Source: Vreelandella sp042466685
GTDB taxonomy: Bacteria; Pseudomonadota; Gammaproteobacteria; Pseudomonadales; Halomonadaceae
Assembly (NCBI RefSeq): GCF_042466685.1
Contig: NZ_CP170448.1
Coordinates: forward strand, 4,588,001 to 4,652,000
DNA: 64,000 nucleotides
Direction: 5' to 3'
A program made the translations under genes and the position numbers. The notes below the pieces were generated by a model. That model ran no database searches, had not been told where the DNA came from, and worked only from the letters and a program-made list of their open reading frames with translations. Shown here one piece after another: positions 6,859 through 15,001 of the stretch. Every line of letters begins with the position of its first letter. Positions within the stretch are counted from its first letter, which is position 1.

Positions 6859-9042
6859 TTACGCGGCGGGTAACTGCGCAATTATTCGATCCAACGTCAT
6901 CGGGTATTCGCGCACCCGAACTCCAGTGGCATTGTAGATCGCGTTGGCAACCGCGGCGGCTACGCCACAGATACCCAGTTCACCCACCCCTTTTGCTTTT
7001 AGGGGCGTTGAAGCAGCATCGGTGGTATCTAAAAAGATGACCTCTTGCTCGGGAATATCCGCATGCACCGCCACTTCGTAGCCTGCCAGGTCGTGGTTGA
7101 CGAAGAATCCGCGCTCGGTATCCACGCTCATGCCCTCGGTCAAGGCAGCCCCCACGCCCATGGTCATACCGCCAAGCACCTGGCTGCGCGCCGTGATGGG
7201 GTTGAGAATGCGTCCTGCATCGCACACGGCCAGCATACGCCGAACGCGGGTTTCACCGGTATAGGCATGCACAGCCACCTCAACAAAGTGTGCTGCGAAA
7301 GTGCCAATCTCCAGCTTATCCTTGAAGTCGCCAAAGTTGATCGAATCTTCAGCCACGACCTCTTCGCCATCGGCCACGTCGGCCAGCGCCAGATCTATCT
7401 GTCCGGCGACAACGCGGCCATGTTCAAAGCGCGCCTCGTCAACGTTTAGGCGCTTGGCGATCTGCGCCTGAAGCGCTACACAGGCGGCATAAACGCCAGC
7501 GGTAGAGCTTGCTGCTCCAAACTGCCCGCCTGAGCCGGAGGAGGTTGGGTAGGCGCTATTGCCCAGGCGCACCTCTACGTCCTGTATCTCCATGCCCATG
7601 GTTTCTGCGGCTGTCTGGGTCAGGATCGTGTAGGAACCGGTACCGATATCGGTCATATCGGTTTCCACGATCAGGCGGCCGTTCTGCAAGCGCACCCGTG
7701 CGCCCGAAGCCAGGGTGGGCGCGCCGCGATAAGCACCGGCCATACCGTGGCCAATCAGCCATTGGCCTTCGCGCCTGCCGCCCGGTTTAAGGTTACGTTC
7801 AGCCCAGCCGAAGGTGTCGGCGCCCTTACGCAGGCACTCCACAAAGTGGCGTTCGCTGAAGGGCTTCGATGGCTCTTCAGGATTGACCTGGGTGTCGTTG
7901 AGAATCCTAAATTCCACCGGATCCATGCCAAGCTTCTCCGCCATCTCGTCCATGGCGATCTCGAGCACCGCCAGCCCCGAGGCTTCCCCAGGGGCACGCA
8001 TATCCGCCGATTCAGGCAGGCCCATATCAATAGGATGGTGCGCTACGCGACGGTTTTCGCCCGCGTAGAAGCAGCGAGTTTGATTGACCGCATCTTCACC
8101 ACTGCCGCCGGGCAGCGTATGGGAAACGGCGGCGTGATCGAAGACGGTGATTTTGCCATCTGATCCGGCCGCGATACGCAGTCGCTGAATAGTGCCGGAG
8201 CGGTGGGTGGCGTTGTTGAAGATCATCGGGCGCGGCAAGGCCACCTTGACCGGCCGACCGGTTTCCCGCGAGCCAAGTGCCGCCAGCACCGCGTCAGCGC
8301 GCAGCCATAGCTTGCCGCCAAAGCCGCCGCCCACGTAAGGGCTTTCCAGGCGGATCCTGCCAGCGTCGATCTCGAAGGTGGTAGCGAGCGCCTGGCGTGT
8401 CCATTCGATCATCTGATTCGATGTCCATACCGTCATCTGACCGCCATCCGACCAGTCCACGATAGAAGCGTGGGGCTCCATCATGGCGTGGCTTTGCGAA
8501 GCAGTGCGGTAGGTTTCATCCAGCGCCACCGGTGCGGCATCAAACGCCGCCTCCACATCGCCTACATTGGCGGCCAGCTCGCCGGTATTCTGTAAGCGTG
8601 CCCAGGCATCTTCAAGATCGAACACGCCCGGCGTCTCTTCGTAGCGCACCTTGATCAAGGACGCCGCACCACGCGCCTGCTCCAGAGTATCGGCGACCAC
8701 TACAGCAATCGCTTGGTGGTAGTGCTCAACGGTGGCGCCGCCGAACAGGTGGGCCACATTGCTGTCGGCACGCGCCAGCGGCTCAAACTCTAGAGTGGTG
8801 ATAACGGCGGCTACGCCGGGCGCGGCGCGGGCGGCCGAGGCGTCCATATGGGTGATTTTGCCCCGGGCAATCGTTGCGCCCAAGGGAAAGCCCACCAGTT
8901 GGTTGGCCACCACATCATGCCGCTCGTAAGCGTAGGGCGCGCTTCCGGTTACCTTAAGGAGCCCGTCGACTCGTACATGCGGCTTGCCGATAATACGGGC
9001 ACGGTCAAACAGGTTATCTTCCGTTGATTGATTAAAATCCAT
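6859..9042 (-). CDS. paoC: Aldehyde oxidoreductase, molybdenum-binding subunit (PaoC-like)
   Basis: Large catalytic subunit of a xanthine-oxidase-family molybdoenzyme, 727 aa, close in size and layout to E. coli PaoC/YagR. Conserved molybdopterin-binding motifs are visible: YVGGGFGGK (about 235-243), MRAPGEASGLAVLE (about 347-360), SGSGGQFGAASSTAG and KGVGELGICG (about 690) with the catalytic glutamate. PaoABC oxidises aromatic and other aldehydes to acids using molybdopterin cytosine dinucleotide. It is last in the paoA-paoB-paoC operon (3 bases after the paoB stop; ribosome site AGGAG). The substrate is inferred only from the family. Confidence 0.88.
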   Translation of the reverse strand: MDFNQSTEDNLFDRARIIGKPHVRVDGLLKVTGSAPYAYERHDVVANQLVGFPLGATIARGKITHMDASAARAAPGVAAVITTLEFEPLARADSNVAHLFGGATVEHYHQAIAVVVADTLEQARGAASLIKVRYEETPGVFDLEDAWARLQNTGELAANVGDVEAAFDAAPVALDETYRTASQSHAMMEPHASIVDWSDGGQMTVWTSNQMIEWTRQALATTFEIDAGRIRLESPYVGGGFGGKLWLRADAVLAALGSRETGRPVKVALPRPMIFNNATHRSGTIQRLRIAAGSDGKITVFDHAAVSHTLPGGSGEDAVNQTRCFYAGENRRVAHHPIDMGLPESADMRAPGEASGLAVLEIAMDEMAEKLGMDPVEFRILNDTQVNPEEPSKPFSERHFVECLRKGADTFGWAERNLKPGGRREGQWLIGHGMAGAYRGAPTLASGARVRLQNGRLIVETDMTDIGTGSYTILTQTAAETMGMEIQDVEVRLGNSAYPTSSGSGGQFGAASSTAGVYAACVALQAQIAKRLNVDEARFEHGRVVAGQIDLALADVADGEEVVAEDSINFGDFKDKLEIGTFAAHFVEVAVHAYTGETRVRRMLAVCDAGRILNPITARSQVLGGMTMGVGAALTEGMSVDTERGFFVNHDLAGYEVAVHADIPEQEVIFLDTTDAASTPLKAKGVGELGICGVAAAVANAIYNATGVRVREYPMTLDRIIAQLPAA

Positions 9043-9045
9043 GGG

Positions 9046-9996
9046 TTACTCCTGAGCCAGCAGCGCGGCGAGCGTGCGCTCTGCGAGGGTAAGCTTGTAG
9101 GCGTTCTCATGCGTTGGACGAGCGCCATCCAGTAAGCGGACCATGACGGCAGAGGCGCCCTGCGGTAACAGCGCATCGGCTTCAGCACGGCGCCAAGGCT
9201 TGGGCGCTACGCCACCTAGTGCCACACGTCCGGTGCCATCGGGGGCTTTAATCAGCGCAACGGATACCAGCGCAAAGGCGTAAGAGGCCCGATCGCGCAC
9301 CTTGTAGTAGGCATGGCGGCCCTCAACGGGGGGCGGCAGGCGCACGGCGGTAATCATTTCGCCTGCTTGCAGCGCGTTCTCTATCTCCGGGGTATCGCCG
9401 GGCAGCTGGTAGAACTCATCCAGCGTCAGGCGGCGCGTTTCACCTGATGAGGTCACGGTTTCTACTTCGGCATCCAGCACGCGCATCGCAACGGCCATGT
9501 CCGAAGGGTGCGTGGCAATACACGCGTCTGACGTGCCGATGACGCCCAGTTGACGCGACGTTGCGCCATCACCCAGTGCTGCACAGCCTGCCCCAGGCGA
9601 ACGTTTGTTGCAGGGCATGCCGGTGTCATAAAAATAGGGGCAGCGGGTGCGCTGTAAAAGGTTGCCGCCGGTCGTGGCTTTATTGCGCAGTTGGCCCGAT
9701 GCGCCAGAGACAAGTGCCCGACTCAACACCGCGTAGTCCTTGCGGATCCGGGCATCCGCCGAGAGCGCGGCATTGCTGACCAGCGCACCAATGCGCAGAC
9801 CGCCCTCATCCGTCGGGGTAATAGCGTCAAGGCCCGTGCCCGATACGTCGATCAGATGCTCGGGAATTTCGATCTCATGCTTCATCAAGTCCAGCAGGTT
9901 AGTGCCGCCTGCAATAAACTTGGCGCCGGGTACTTCCGCCGCACGCGCTGCCGCCTGGGCCGGGTCGCTGACGCGTTCATAAGAAAAAGCTTTCAT
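9046..9996 (-). CDS. paoB: Aldehyde oxidoreductase, FAD-binding subunit (PaoB-like)
   Basis: FAD subunit of the same molybdoenzyme, 316 aa, CO-dehydrogenase flavoprotein family. FAD-contact segments FIAGGTNLLDLMK (about 28-40) and KATTGGNLLQRTRCPYF (about 106-122) are intact. The Cys cluster RCPYFYDTGMPCNKRSPGAGC (Cys near 120, 130 and 139) matches the extra [4Fe-4S] cluster that distinguishes PaoB from ordinary xanthine-dehydrogenase FAD subunits. The start codon overlaps the paoA stop, and the ribosome site GGAGG is 8 bases upstream. It passes electrons between the molybdenum/2Fe-2S centres and the acceptor. Confidence 0.88.
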   Translation of the reverse strand: MKAFSYERVSDPAQAAARAAEVPGAKFIAGGTNLLDLMKHEIEIPEHLIDVSGTGLDAITPTDEGGLRIGALVSNAALSADARIRKDYAVLSRALVSGASGQLRNKATTGGNLLQRTRCPYFYDTGMPCNKRSPGAGCAALGDGATSRQLGVIGTSDACIATHPSDMAVAMRVLDAEVETVTSSGETRRLTLDEFYQLPGDTPEIENALQAGEMITAVRLPPPVEGRHAYYKVRDRASYAFALVSVALIKAPDGTGRVALGGVAPKPWRRAEADALLPQGASAVMVRLLDGARPTHENAYKLTLAERTLAALLAQE

Positions 9997-10553
9997 GAGC
10001 GTGCCTCCGCCACCTGGTTAATAGCCTTAAGAATGTTGGCGTAGGCACCACAGCGGCAAAGGTTGCCCGACATGCGCTCACGGATTTCCGCATCGCTTAT
10101 CTCGATAGGCGCATCCAGATCGTTGGTAACGTGGCTTGGCAGCCCCGCCTGGATCTCCTCAAGCACTGCCTTGGCCGAGCAGATCTGCCCCGGTGTGCAG
10201 TAGCCGCACTGGAAAGCGTCATGATCGACAAAGGCTTGCTGCATGGGATCAAGATGGTCGACCTCTCCCATCCCTTCGATAGTCGCAACATCATCGCCTT
10301 CATGCATCACCGCAAGGGACAAGCAGGCGTTGATGCGCTCGCCATTCACCAGCACCGTGCAGGCACCACATTGACCGTGGTCACAGCCTTTCTTGGTGCC
10401 TGTAAGCTTTAGATGCTCACGCAGGGCATCCAGCAGCGTTGTGCGGTTATCCAGCGTTAACGTATGGCTTTCGCCATTGACGGTCAGTGAAAAGGTGCTG
10501 CTATCAGGGCTCACGGTCTTGGGGTATCTTTCGACGTTATTAGAGGAGTTCAT
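9993..10553 (-). CDS. paoA: Aldehyde oxidoreductase, 2Fe-2S subunit (PaoA-like)
   Basis: Iron-sulfur subunit, 186 aa, first gene of the operon. Plant-ferredoxin-type cluster motif KKGCDHGQCGACTVLVNG (about 55-72) with the fourth Cys in INACLS, and the C-terminal helical cluster motif FQCGYCTPGQ ... GNLCRCGAY, together giving both [2Fe-2S] sites. E. coli PaoA begins with a twin-arginine signal; here the N-terminus MNSSNNVERYPK has no RR motif or hydrophobic stretch, so this enzyme should stay in the cytoplasm unless the true start differs. xdhC lies divergently 207 bases away; that gap shows no strong promoter by eye. Confidence 0.88.
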   Translation of the reverse strand: MNSSNNVERYPKTVSPDSSTFSLTVNGESHTLTLDNRTTLLDALREHLKLTGTKKGCDHGQCGACTVLVNGERINACLSLAVMHEGDDVATIEGMGEVDHLDPMQQAFVDHDAFQCGYCTPGQICSAKAVLEEIQAGLPSHVTNDLDAPIEISDAEIRERMSGNLCRCGAYANILKAINQVAEARS

Positions 10554-10760
10554 TGCTATATGCCTTCCTTGCGCGTTGCTATCGCTTATTTAGTGCCATA
10601 AGACCTTTAGCATAGTCACGATTCCCCCAAGCAGCCCAAATCTCTCACCAAACCCAGTAAAACAAAGCCTCTAGATGCGTCAGGTGCGCTACGCTATGAC
10701 ACGTCTATCCACGCAAGAGAGGCAGTGGATGCCGCTTGCTCACTACTGGAATCGTTTGAA

Positions 10761-11750
10761 ATGCAGCATTTGGATTTGCAGGTTATCGATCAAGCGCTTA
10801 CCTGGTCACGGGAGGGTGAAACGGTCTGGCTGTGCACCGTGCTCGCCACGTTTGGCTCATCGCCCCGCGCCCCTGGTGCCTGGATGGCGGTAATCAGGGA
10901 CGGCAGCCACCTGGGGTCGCTTTCTGGCGGCTGTGTGGAGGATGATTTCATTAAGCGCCTAGCGGAGGGGCAGTTTGAAAACCCTGCGGTCGTTATACGC
11001 TATGGCGATACAGACAATACACAGGCCAGGCATATCACGCTGCCCTGCGGCGGCATTCTAGAGGTGCTGGTTGAGCGCCTACCCGCCACGCCGGAGATAC
11101 GGGAGCACCTTGGCACGCTGAAAGCGACGCTTGAAGGCCAGCGCCCGCTTATGCGCCACGTCGATATTCATACGGGCTCCCGCTACTTTACCGACGATGC
11201 CACGCTGGGGCCTCGTGTGATTTGGCCCAGTGAAGAGGGCGCACCAGATCGGGTAAGCATGCGGCTTACACCTGCGCGGCGGCTAATCATCGCTGGTATT
11301 TCGGCCGTTTCCAGCGCCTGCGCCTCGTTTGCTGCCACGTTAGGGTTTGAGGTGATTGTCTGCGACCCCGATGAAACCGCCTGCCAAGCGTTTGATGTTC
11401 CAGGGGTCACGGTCAAGACGCAACTGCCTTCCCTATATCTGGCCGCCAACGGCTGCCACGACGCCACCGCCATTGTTGCGCTCAGCCATGACCCTCGCAT
11501 TGATGACTTAGCCATGATGGAAGCGGTACGCACGCCCGCGTTTTACATAGGCGTGATGGGCTCAAGGCGTACCTCTGCGGAACGGATGAAGCGGCTGATT
11601 CGCTCAGGTGGGCTGACCGAAGAGCAGGTCGAGCGCCTGCATATGCCGATTGGTCTAGCATTAGGAAGCAAAACCCCTGCGGAAATTGCCCTCTCGATTA
11701 TGGCGGATATCGTACGTGTGCAGCACGGAAAAACACTCCATGAGCTCTAG
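10761..11750 (+). CDS. XdhC/PaoD-family molybdenum cofactor chaperone
   Basis: XdhC-family protein, 329 aa from the ATG at 10761, that protects, sulfurates and delivers molybdenum cofactor to its target oxidoreductase. An upstream ATG at 10725 would add 12 residues; the later one has GGAA about 10 bases before it and matches the family start. The N-terminal part contains LATFGSSPRAPGAWMAV and GSLSGGCVEDD (about 60-70), both diagnostic. The C-terminal Rossmann-like part has IIAGISAVSSACASFAATLG and GVMGSRRTSAERMKR. Its divergent position from paoABC and overlap with the MocA-like gene make a PaoD-type role the natural reading. Confidence 0.85.
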   Translation: MQHLDLQVIDQALTWSREGETVWLCTVLATFGSSPRAPGAWMAVIRDGSHLGSLSGGCVEDDFIKRLAEGQFENPAVVIRYGDTDNTQARHITLPCGGILEVLVERLPATPEIREHLGTLKATLEGQRPLMRHVDIHTGSRYFTDDATLGPRVIWPSEEGAPDRVSMRLTPARRLIIAGISAVSSACASFAATLGFEVIVCDPDETACQAFDVPGVTVKTQLPSLYLAANGCHDATAIVALSHDPRIDDLAMMEAVRTPAFYIGVMGSRRTSAERMKRLIRSGGLTEEQVERLHMPIGLALGSKTPAEIALSIMADIVRVQHGKTLHEL

Positions 11751-12351
11751 TCATGTCGTCGCCTTGGTGATGGCGGCGGGCAACTCGCGTCGATTTGGTG
11801 AGGATGACAAGCGCTGCGCCCCCTTAGCCGACGGACGCTCGCTGTTGACAGCTTCAGTCACGAATGCGGAGCAAGCCTTCCCTCTGCTGCGCGTGGCGAT
11901 ACGCGAAGAGGATGAGGCAACGTTACTAGGCCTTGCAGACAACACGCCCCTGATCCGGCTTGGTCAGGCGCATCTTGGGTTGGGGGCAAGTCTCGCCGAA
12001 GCGGTGAGCGCCCTTAGCCGCGACGCCCGTCTTAACAGCGTCGAGGCAGTAGCCATTTTATTAGGCGATATGCCCTGGATTCAGCAAGGCACATTGAGGG
12101 CATTACAGCGGCTAGCCACTCACGACACCATCGTGAGGCCCTGCTTCAAGGGCCAACCAGGCCATCCGGTTATTTTCGGTCGCGCACTCTGGCCAGCCCT
12201 TCAAGCACTAAGCGGCGATGACGGTGCCAAAGGCGTTATTCATCGCCATACGGCGCAGTACCGGGAGTATGCCCTCCAAGATGACGGCATACTTATCGAT
12301 ATCGACGCGCCAGAGGACATAGTGTTCGCCGAAAACGAGCGCACTCAATAA
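11740..12351 (+). CDS. MocA-like molybdopterin nucleotidyltransferase
   Basis: MobA/MocA-type NTP transferase, 203 aa, expected to add CMP to molybdopterin for the adjacent PaoABC-type enzyme. The nucleotide-binding N-terminus ALVMAAGNSRRFGEDDK (about 7-23) and the metal-site motif AILLGDMPWI (about 104-113) are present, plus GQPGHPVIFG (about 143-152), typical of the MocA/YgfJ group. The ATG overlaps the last 11 bases of xdhC, so the two are co-translated; an upstream start at 11686 would lie inside xdhC. CTP versus GTP specificity cannot be read by eye, but xanthine-oxidase-family enzymes usually carry the CMP form. Confidence 0.83.
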   Translation: MSSSHVVALVMAAGNSRRFGEDDKRCAPLADGRSLLTASVTNAEQAFPLLRVAIREEDEATLLGLADNTPLIRLGQAHLGLGASLAEAVSALSRDARLNSVEAVAILLGDMPWIQQGTLRALQRLATHDTIVRPCFKGQPGHPVIFGRALWPALQALSGDDGAKGVIHRHTAQYREYALQDDGILIDIDAPEDIVFAENERTQ

Positions 12352-12393
12352 ACCTTAAGCGTTAACGCCTGAAACAAGGTGAGAACGCGCACC

Positions 12394-12771
12394 CTAGCGT
12401 GCTTTCACAACCACCACCCCAAGCGCCAGCCAGCCTGCCATCAGTAGCAGTCCGCCAATGGGCGTGACAATACCCAGACTTAGCCCCGCCAGCGCCATTA
12501 AATAGAGCGAACCTGAAAAGCACGTCACGCCGAGCGCCCATAGTGACAGCACCCAGCGCTGACCGGAAATTGGCTGCACCTGGCGCCATACCAGTACGAT
12601 CATTACGGCAAGGGTATGCCACGCCTGGTAACGCACGCCGGTTTCCACGGCACTTACCATGACCTGGGTCGTGCGCGCCGCCAGGCCGTGGGCTGCGTAG
12701 GCGCCCAGCATCACCATCATGGCGCCTGACAGCGCCGCTACGCACCACCACACTTTATCCATCCGTTGCAC
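12394..12771 (-). CDS. DUF423 membrane protein
   Basis: DUF423/YgdD-family inner-membrane protein, 125 aa, four hydrophobic helices with the conserved GAYAAHGLA motif after helix 1 (about 23-31), WHTLAVMIVL in helix 2, and GIVTPIGGLLLMAGW near the end. A GTG start (12771) is well spaced behind AGGAG; the ATG three codons later is the alternative. The family function is unknown. It is transcribed divergently from thiS and converges with the MocA-like gene. Confidence 0.82.
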   Translation of the reverse strand: MQRMDKVWWCVAALSGAMMVMLGAYAAHGLAARTTQVMVSAVETGVRYQAWHTLAVMIVLVWRQVQPISGQRWVLSLWALGVTCFSGSLYLMALAGLSLGIVTPIGGLLLMAGWLALGVVVVKAR

Positions 12772-12826
12772 GCTGCTCTCCTGCTCCGATTATGGTTGCT
12801 ATCCATCACACTATTGCTGCTACGGC

Positions 12827-12856
12827 TTACCTTGCGTGGCGCGAAACCGCTACAAT
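12827..12856 (+). promoter_or_regulatory. Possible sigma-70 promoter of thiSG-trmB
   Basis: TACAAT at 12851-12856 is a good -10, with a weak -35 (TTACCT, 12827-12832) 18 bp before it. The thiS start is 52 bases downstream. No TPP-riboswitch-like structure is visible between promoter and gene. Confidence 0.35.
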
Positions 12857-12907
12857 AGAGAATACCTTAGAGCACGAACTGCCACGACGAATGAGACGCG
12901 CCTATTT

Positions 12908-13114
12908 ATGTCTATCCAGATACGTCTAAACGGTGAACCCCATACGCTGTCCACCGGCCTCACCGCCGCTGACTTAGTTGAACAGCTGGGCCTTAGTGGT
13001 CGTCGTATCGCCGTCGAAATTAACGAAGAGATCGTCCCCCGCAGCCAACACGCCGACACTCGCTTGGTCGATGGCGACCACGTAGAAGTTGTCCACGCGA
13101 TTGGCGGCGGCTAG
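12908..13114 (+). CDS. thiS: Sulfur carrier protein ThiS
   Basis: Ubiquitin-fold sulfur carrier for thiamine thiazole synthesis, 68 aa. The start MSIQIRLNGEPHTL and the C-terminal VEVVHAIGGG, ending in the diglycine that is thiocarboxylated, are decisive; length fits the family (about 66 aa). An open frame extends upstream to 12719 but through non-homologous sequence. No good ribosome site is seen. thiG follows 10 bases after the stop. Confidence 0.93.
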   Translation: MSIQIRLNGEPHTLSTGLTAADLVEQLGLSGRRIAVEINEEIVPRSQHADTRLVDGDHVEVVHAIGGG

Positions 13115-13124
13115 AGGAAATACT

Positions 13125-13934
13125 ATGACCCAGTTAACTCATGAACCGCTAACCGATACACCGTTAACCATTGCCGGGCGCGATTTTCACTCGCGCCTGC
13201 TGGTGGGCACAGGCAAGTACAAAGACTTTACCGAGACCGGCGCCGCCATTGCCCAAAGCGGCGCTGAAATCGTCACCTTTGCCGTTCGCCGTACCAATTT
13301 AGGCCAGGACGCCGATGCGCCCAACCTGCTCGACGTTATTTCACCTGAGCGCTACACCCTGCTGCCCAATACCGCTGGGTGCTATAACGCTAAAGATGCC
13401 GTGCGTACCTGTCGCTTGGCCCGGGAACTGCTTGATGGCCACAACCTGGTCAAACTGGAAGTGCTCGGCGATGACCACACGCTCTACCCCAATGTGGTCG
13501 AGACGCTCAAAGCTGCGGAAACGCTGCTGGCCGATGGTTTTGACGTCATGGTGTACACCAGCGACGACCCTATTGTGGCACGCGAACTAGAAGCCATGGG
13601 CTGCTGCGCCATCATGCCGCTGGGCTCGTTGATCGGTTCTGGCCACGGCATTCAAAACCCGCACAACGTGCGCTTGATTGTTGAGCAGAGCAGCGTACCG
13701 GTGCTGGTAGATGCAGGCATTGGCACGGCATCAGACGCGGCCATGGCAATGGAGCTCGGTTGCGACGGCGTGCTGCTGAATACCGCTATTGCCCACGCCC
13801 GCGACCCGCTACGCATGGCCAACGCCATGAAGTTGGCCGTGGAGGCCGGACGTGATGCGTTTTTAGCCGGCCGTATGCCGCGCCGCCAGTCCGCTGATCC
13901 CTCTTCACCTTTCGCTGGCCGTATTAACGGTTAA
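13125..13934 (+). CDS. thiG: Thiazole synthase ThiG
   Basis: Thiazole synthase, 269 aa, TIM-barrel enzyme that joins deoxyxylulose 5-phosphate, dehydroglycine and ThiS-thiocarboxylate into the thiazole phosphate. Motifs include SRLLVGTGKYKDF (about 25-37), NLVKLEVLGDD with the Schiff-base lysine (about 108-118), GCCAIMPLGSLIGSGHG (about 161-177) and VDAGIGTASDAAMAMELG (about 197-214). The ATG at 13125 has AGAGG before it; the earlier in-frame start at 13089 lies inside thiS. It forms an operon with thiS and trmB. Confidence 0.95.
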   Translation: MTQLTHEPLTDTPLTIAGRDFHSRLLVGTGKYKDFTETGAAIAQSGAEIVTFAVRRTNLGQDADAPNLLDVISPERYTLLPNTAGCYNAKDAVRTCRLARELLDGHNLVKLEVLGDDHTLYPNVVETLKAAETLLADGFDVMVYTSDDPIVARELEAMGCCAIMPLGSLIGSGHGIQNPHNVRLIVEQSSVPVLVDAGIGTASDAAMAMELGCDGVLLNTAIAHARDPLRMANAMKLAVEAGRDAFLAGRMPRRQSADPSSPFAGRING

Positions 13935-13949
13935 TTGATTCGAGACCTC

Positions 13950-14720
13950 ATGACTGACACCAACGATAGCGTACCCGAACGTCACGCCGACCCCGAAAGC
14001 AAGACCACCACAGGGCCGGAAGGTACGGATGCACCGCTGCATCGCCGCGGTATTAAAAGCTATGTGATCCGCGCGGGCCGTATGACCCAGGCGCAAAACC
14101 GTGGCTTAGAAGATATTTGGCCGCGTTTTGGCCTGACCATCGCAGACGGCCGCCAAGACTTGGACGCCCTGTTTGGCCGCCAGGCACCGCGGGTCGTAGA
14201 AATCGGCTTTGGCATGGGTAACTCGCTGATAGAACAGGCCGAGACTCATCCAGACACCGACTTTATCGGCATTGAAGTGCACGCCCCTGGCGTTGGCAAA
14301 CTGCTCGATGAAGTCGATAAACGCGGCCTCACCAACCTGCGCGTGTACCGCGAAGATGCCCTGGCGGTGCTAGAGCAGTGCCTGCCCGAAGGCTCGCTAA
14401 CAACCCTACAGCTGTTCTTCCCCGACCCCTGGCCGAAGAAGAAACACCACAAACGGCGCATCGTGCAACCTGCCTTTGTTGAGCTGATCCGCACTCGGCT
14501 AATGCCCGGCGGTACTTTCCATCTGGCCACCGACTGGGAAGCCTACGCGGAGTGGATGGCGGAAGTCATGGAAGCAGCCCCCGGCTATGCCAACATTGCC
14601 AGCGCGGAAACCGCTCCCTATGTACCGCGCCCGGCGTTCCGCCCATTGACCAAGTTTGAAGCCCGCGGCGAAAAACTTGGCCACGGTGTGTGGGATTTGA
14701 TCTATCGTCGGGAAGAGTAG
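13950..14720 (+). CDS. trmB: tRNA (guanine-N7)-methyltransferase TrmB
   Basis: SAM-dependent enzyme making m7G46 in tRNA, 256 aa. SAM motif VVEIGFGMGNSL (about 75-86) and the family signature LFFPDPWPKKKHHKRRI (about 156-172) are intact, as is the C-terminal TKFEARGEKLGHGVWDL. The ATG lies 15 bases after the thiG stop; an upstream TTG would add five residues. The thiG-trmB neighbourhood is common in gammaproteobacteria. Confidence 0.94.
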   Translation: MTDTNDSVPERHADPESKTTTGPEGTDAPLHRRGIKSYVIRAGRMTQAQNRGLEDIWPRFGLTIADGRQDLDALFGRQAPRVVEIGFGMGNSLIEQAETHPDTDFIGIEVHAPGVGKLLDEVDKRGLTNLRVYREDALAVLEQCLPEGSLTTLQLFFPDPWPKKKHHKRRIVQPAFVELIRTRLMPGGTFHLATDWEAYAEWMAEVMEAAPGYANIASAETAPYVPRPAFRPLTKFEARGEKLGHGVWDLIYRREE

Positions 14721-14812
14721 AGTGTCAGCCAGCTAGATTGGCAGAGAGGAGTTGTTGCAGTGTTAGGCGCTACGCTCAGCATCAATTCTGAGCGGGCGTC
14801 TTTCGCATTTAC

Positions 14813-14959
14813 CTAGGCTTTGTCTGAAAAGTCGGCGAGCGAAGGCCAGACAAGGCAAAAATCGGCGAAAAGACGGAGTTTACGTGTTGTAAATGAGTAC
14901 TTTGAGCCGATTTTTAACGCCGTATGGCCGAGCGCAGCCAGTTTTCAGACAGAGCCTAG
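14813..14959. mobile_element. MITE-like inverted-repeat element (147 bp)
   Basis: Non-coding element between trmB and a lysR gene. Its ends are near-perfect inverted repeats: the left end CTAGGCTTTGTCTGAAAA matches the reverse complement of the right end with one difference (CTAGGCTCTGTCTGAAAA). Inward, the arms stay imperfectly complementary (AAAAATCGGC appears in both), leaving a central loop of about 40 bases. CTAG at both outer borders could be a duplicated target or part of the repeat. No transposase is encoded. The layout fits a miniature transposable or palindromic repeat element. Small open frames crossing it are not genes. Confidence 0.65.
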
Positions 14960-15001
14960 AATAGCTGCATCCAGACGACTATTAGGTTTAAGCATCTGCT
15001 T

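Noticed and set aside
7045..8163. Long + strand open frames opposite paoC.
   Set aside because: Shadow frames from the GC-rich codon bias of paoC; the minus-strand protein has all family motifs.
12772..12907. TPP riboswitch before thiS.
   Set aside because: The leader is short and shows none of the conserved THI-box segments.
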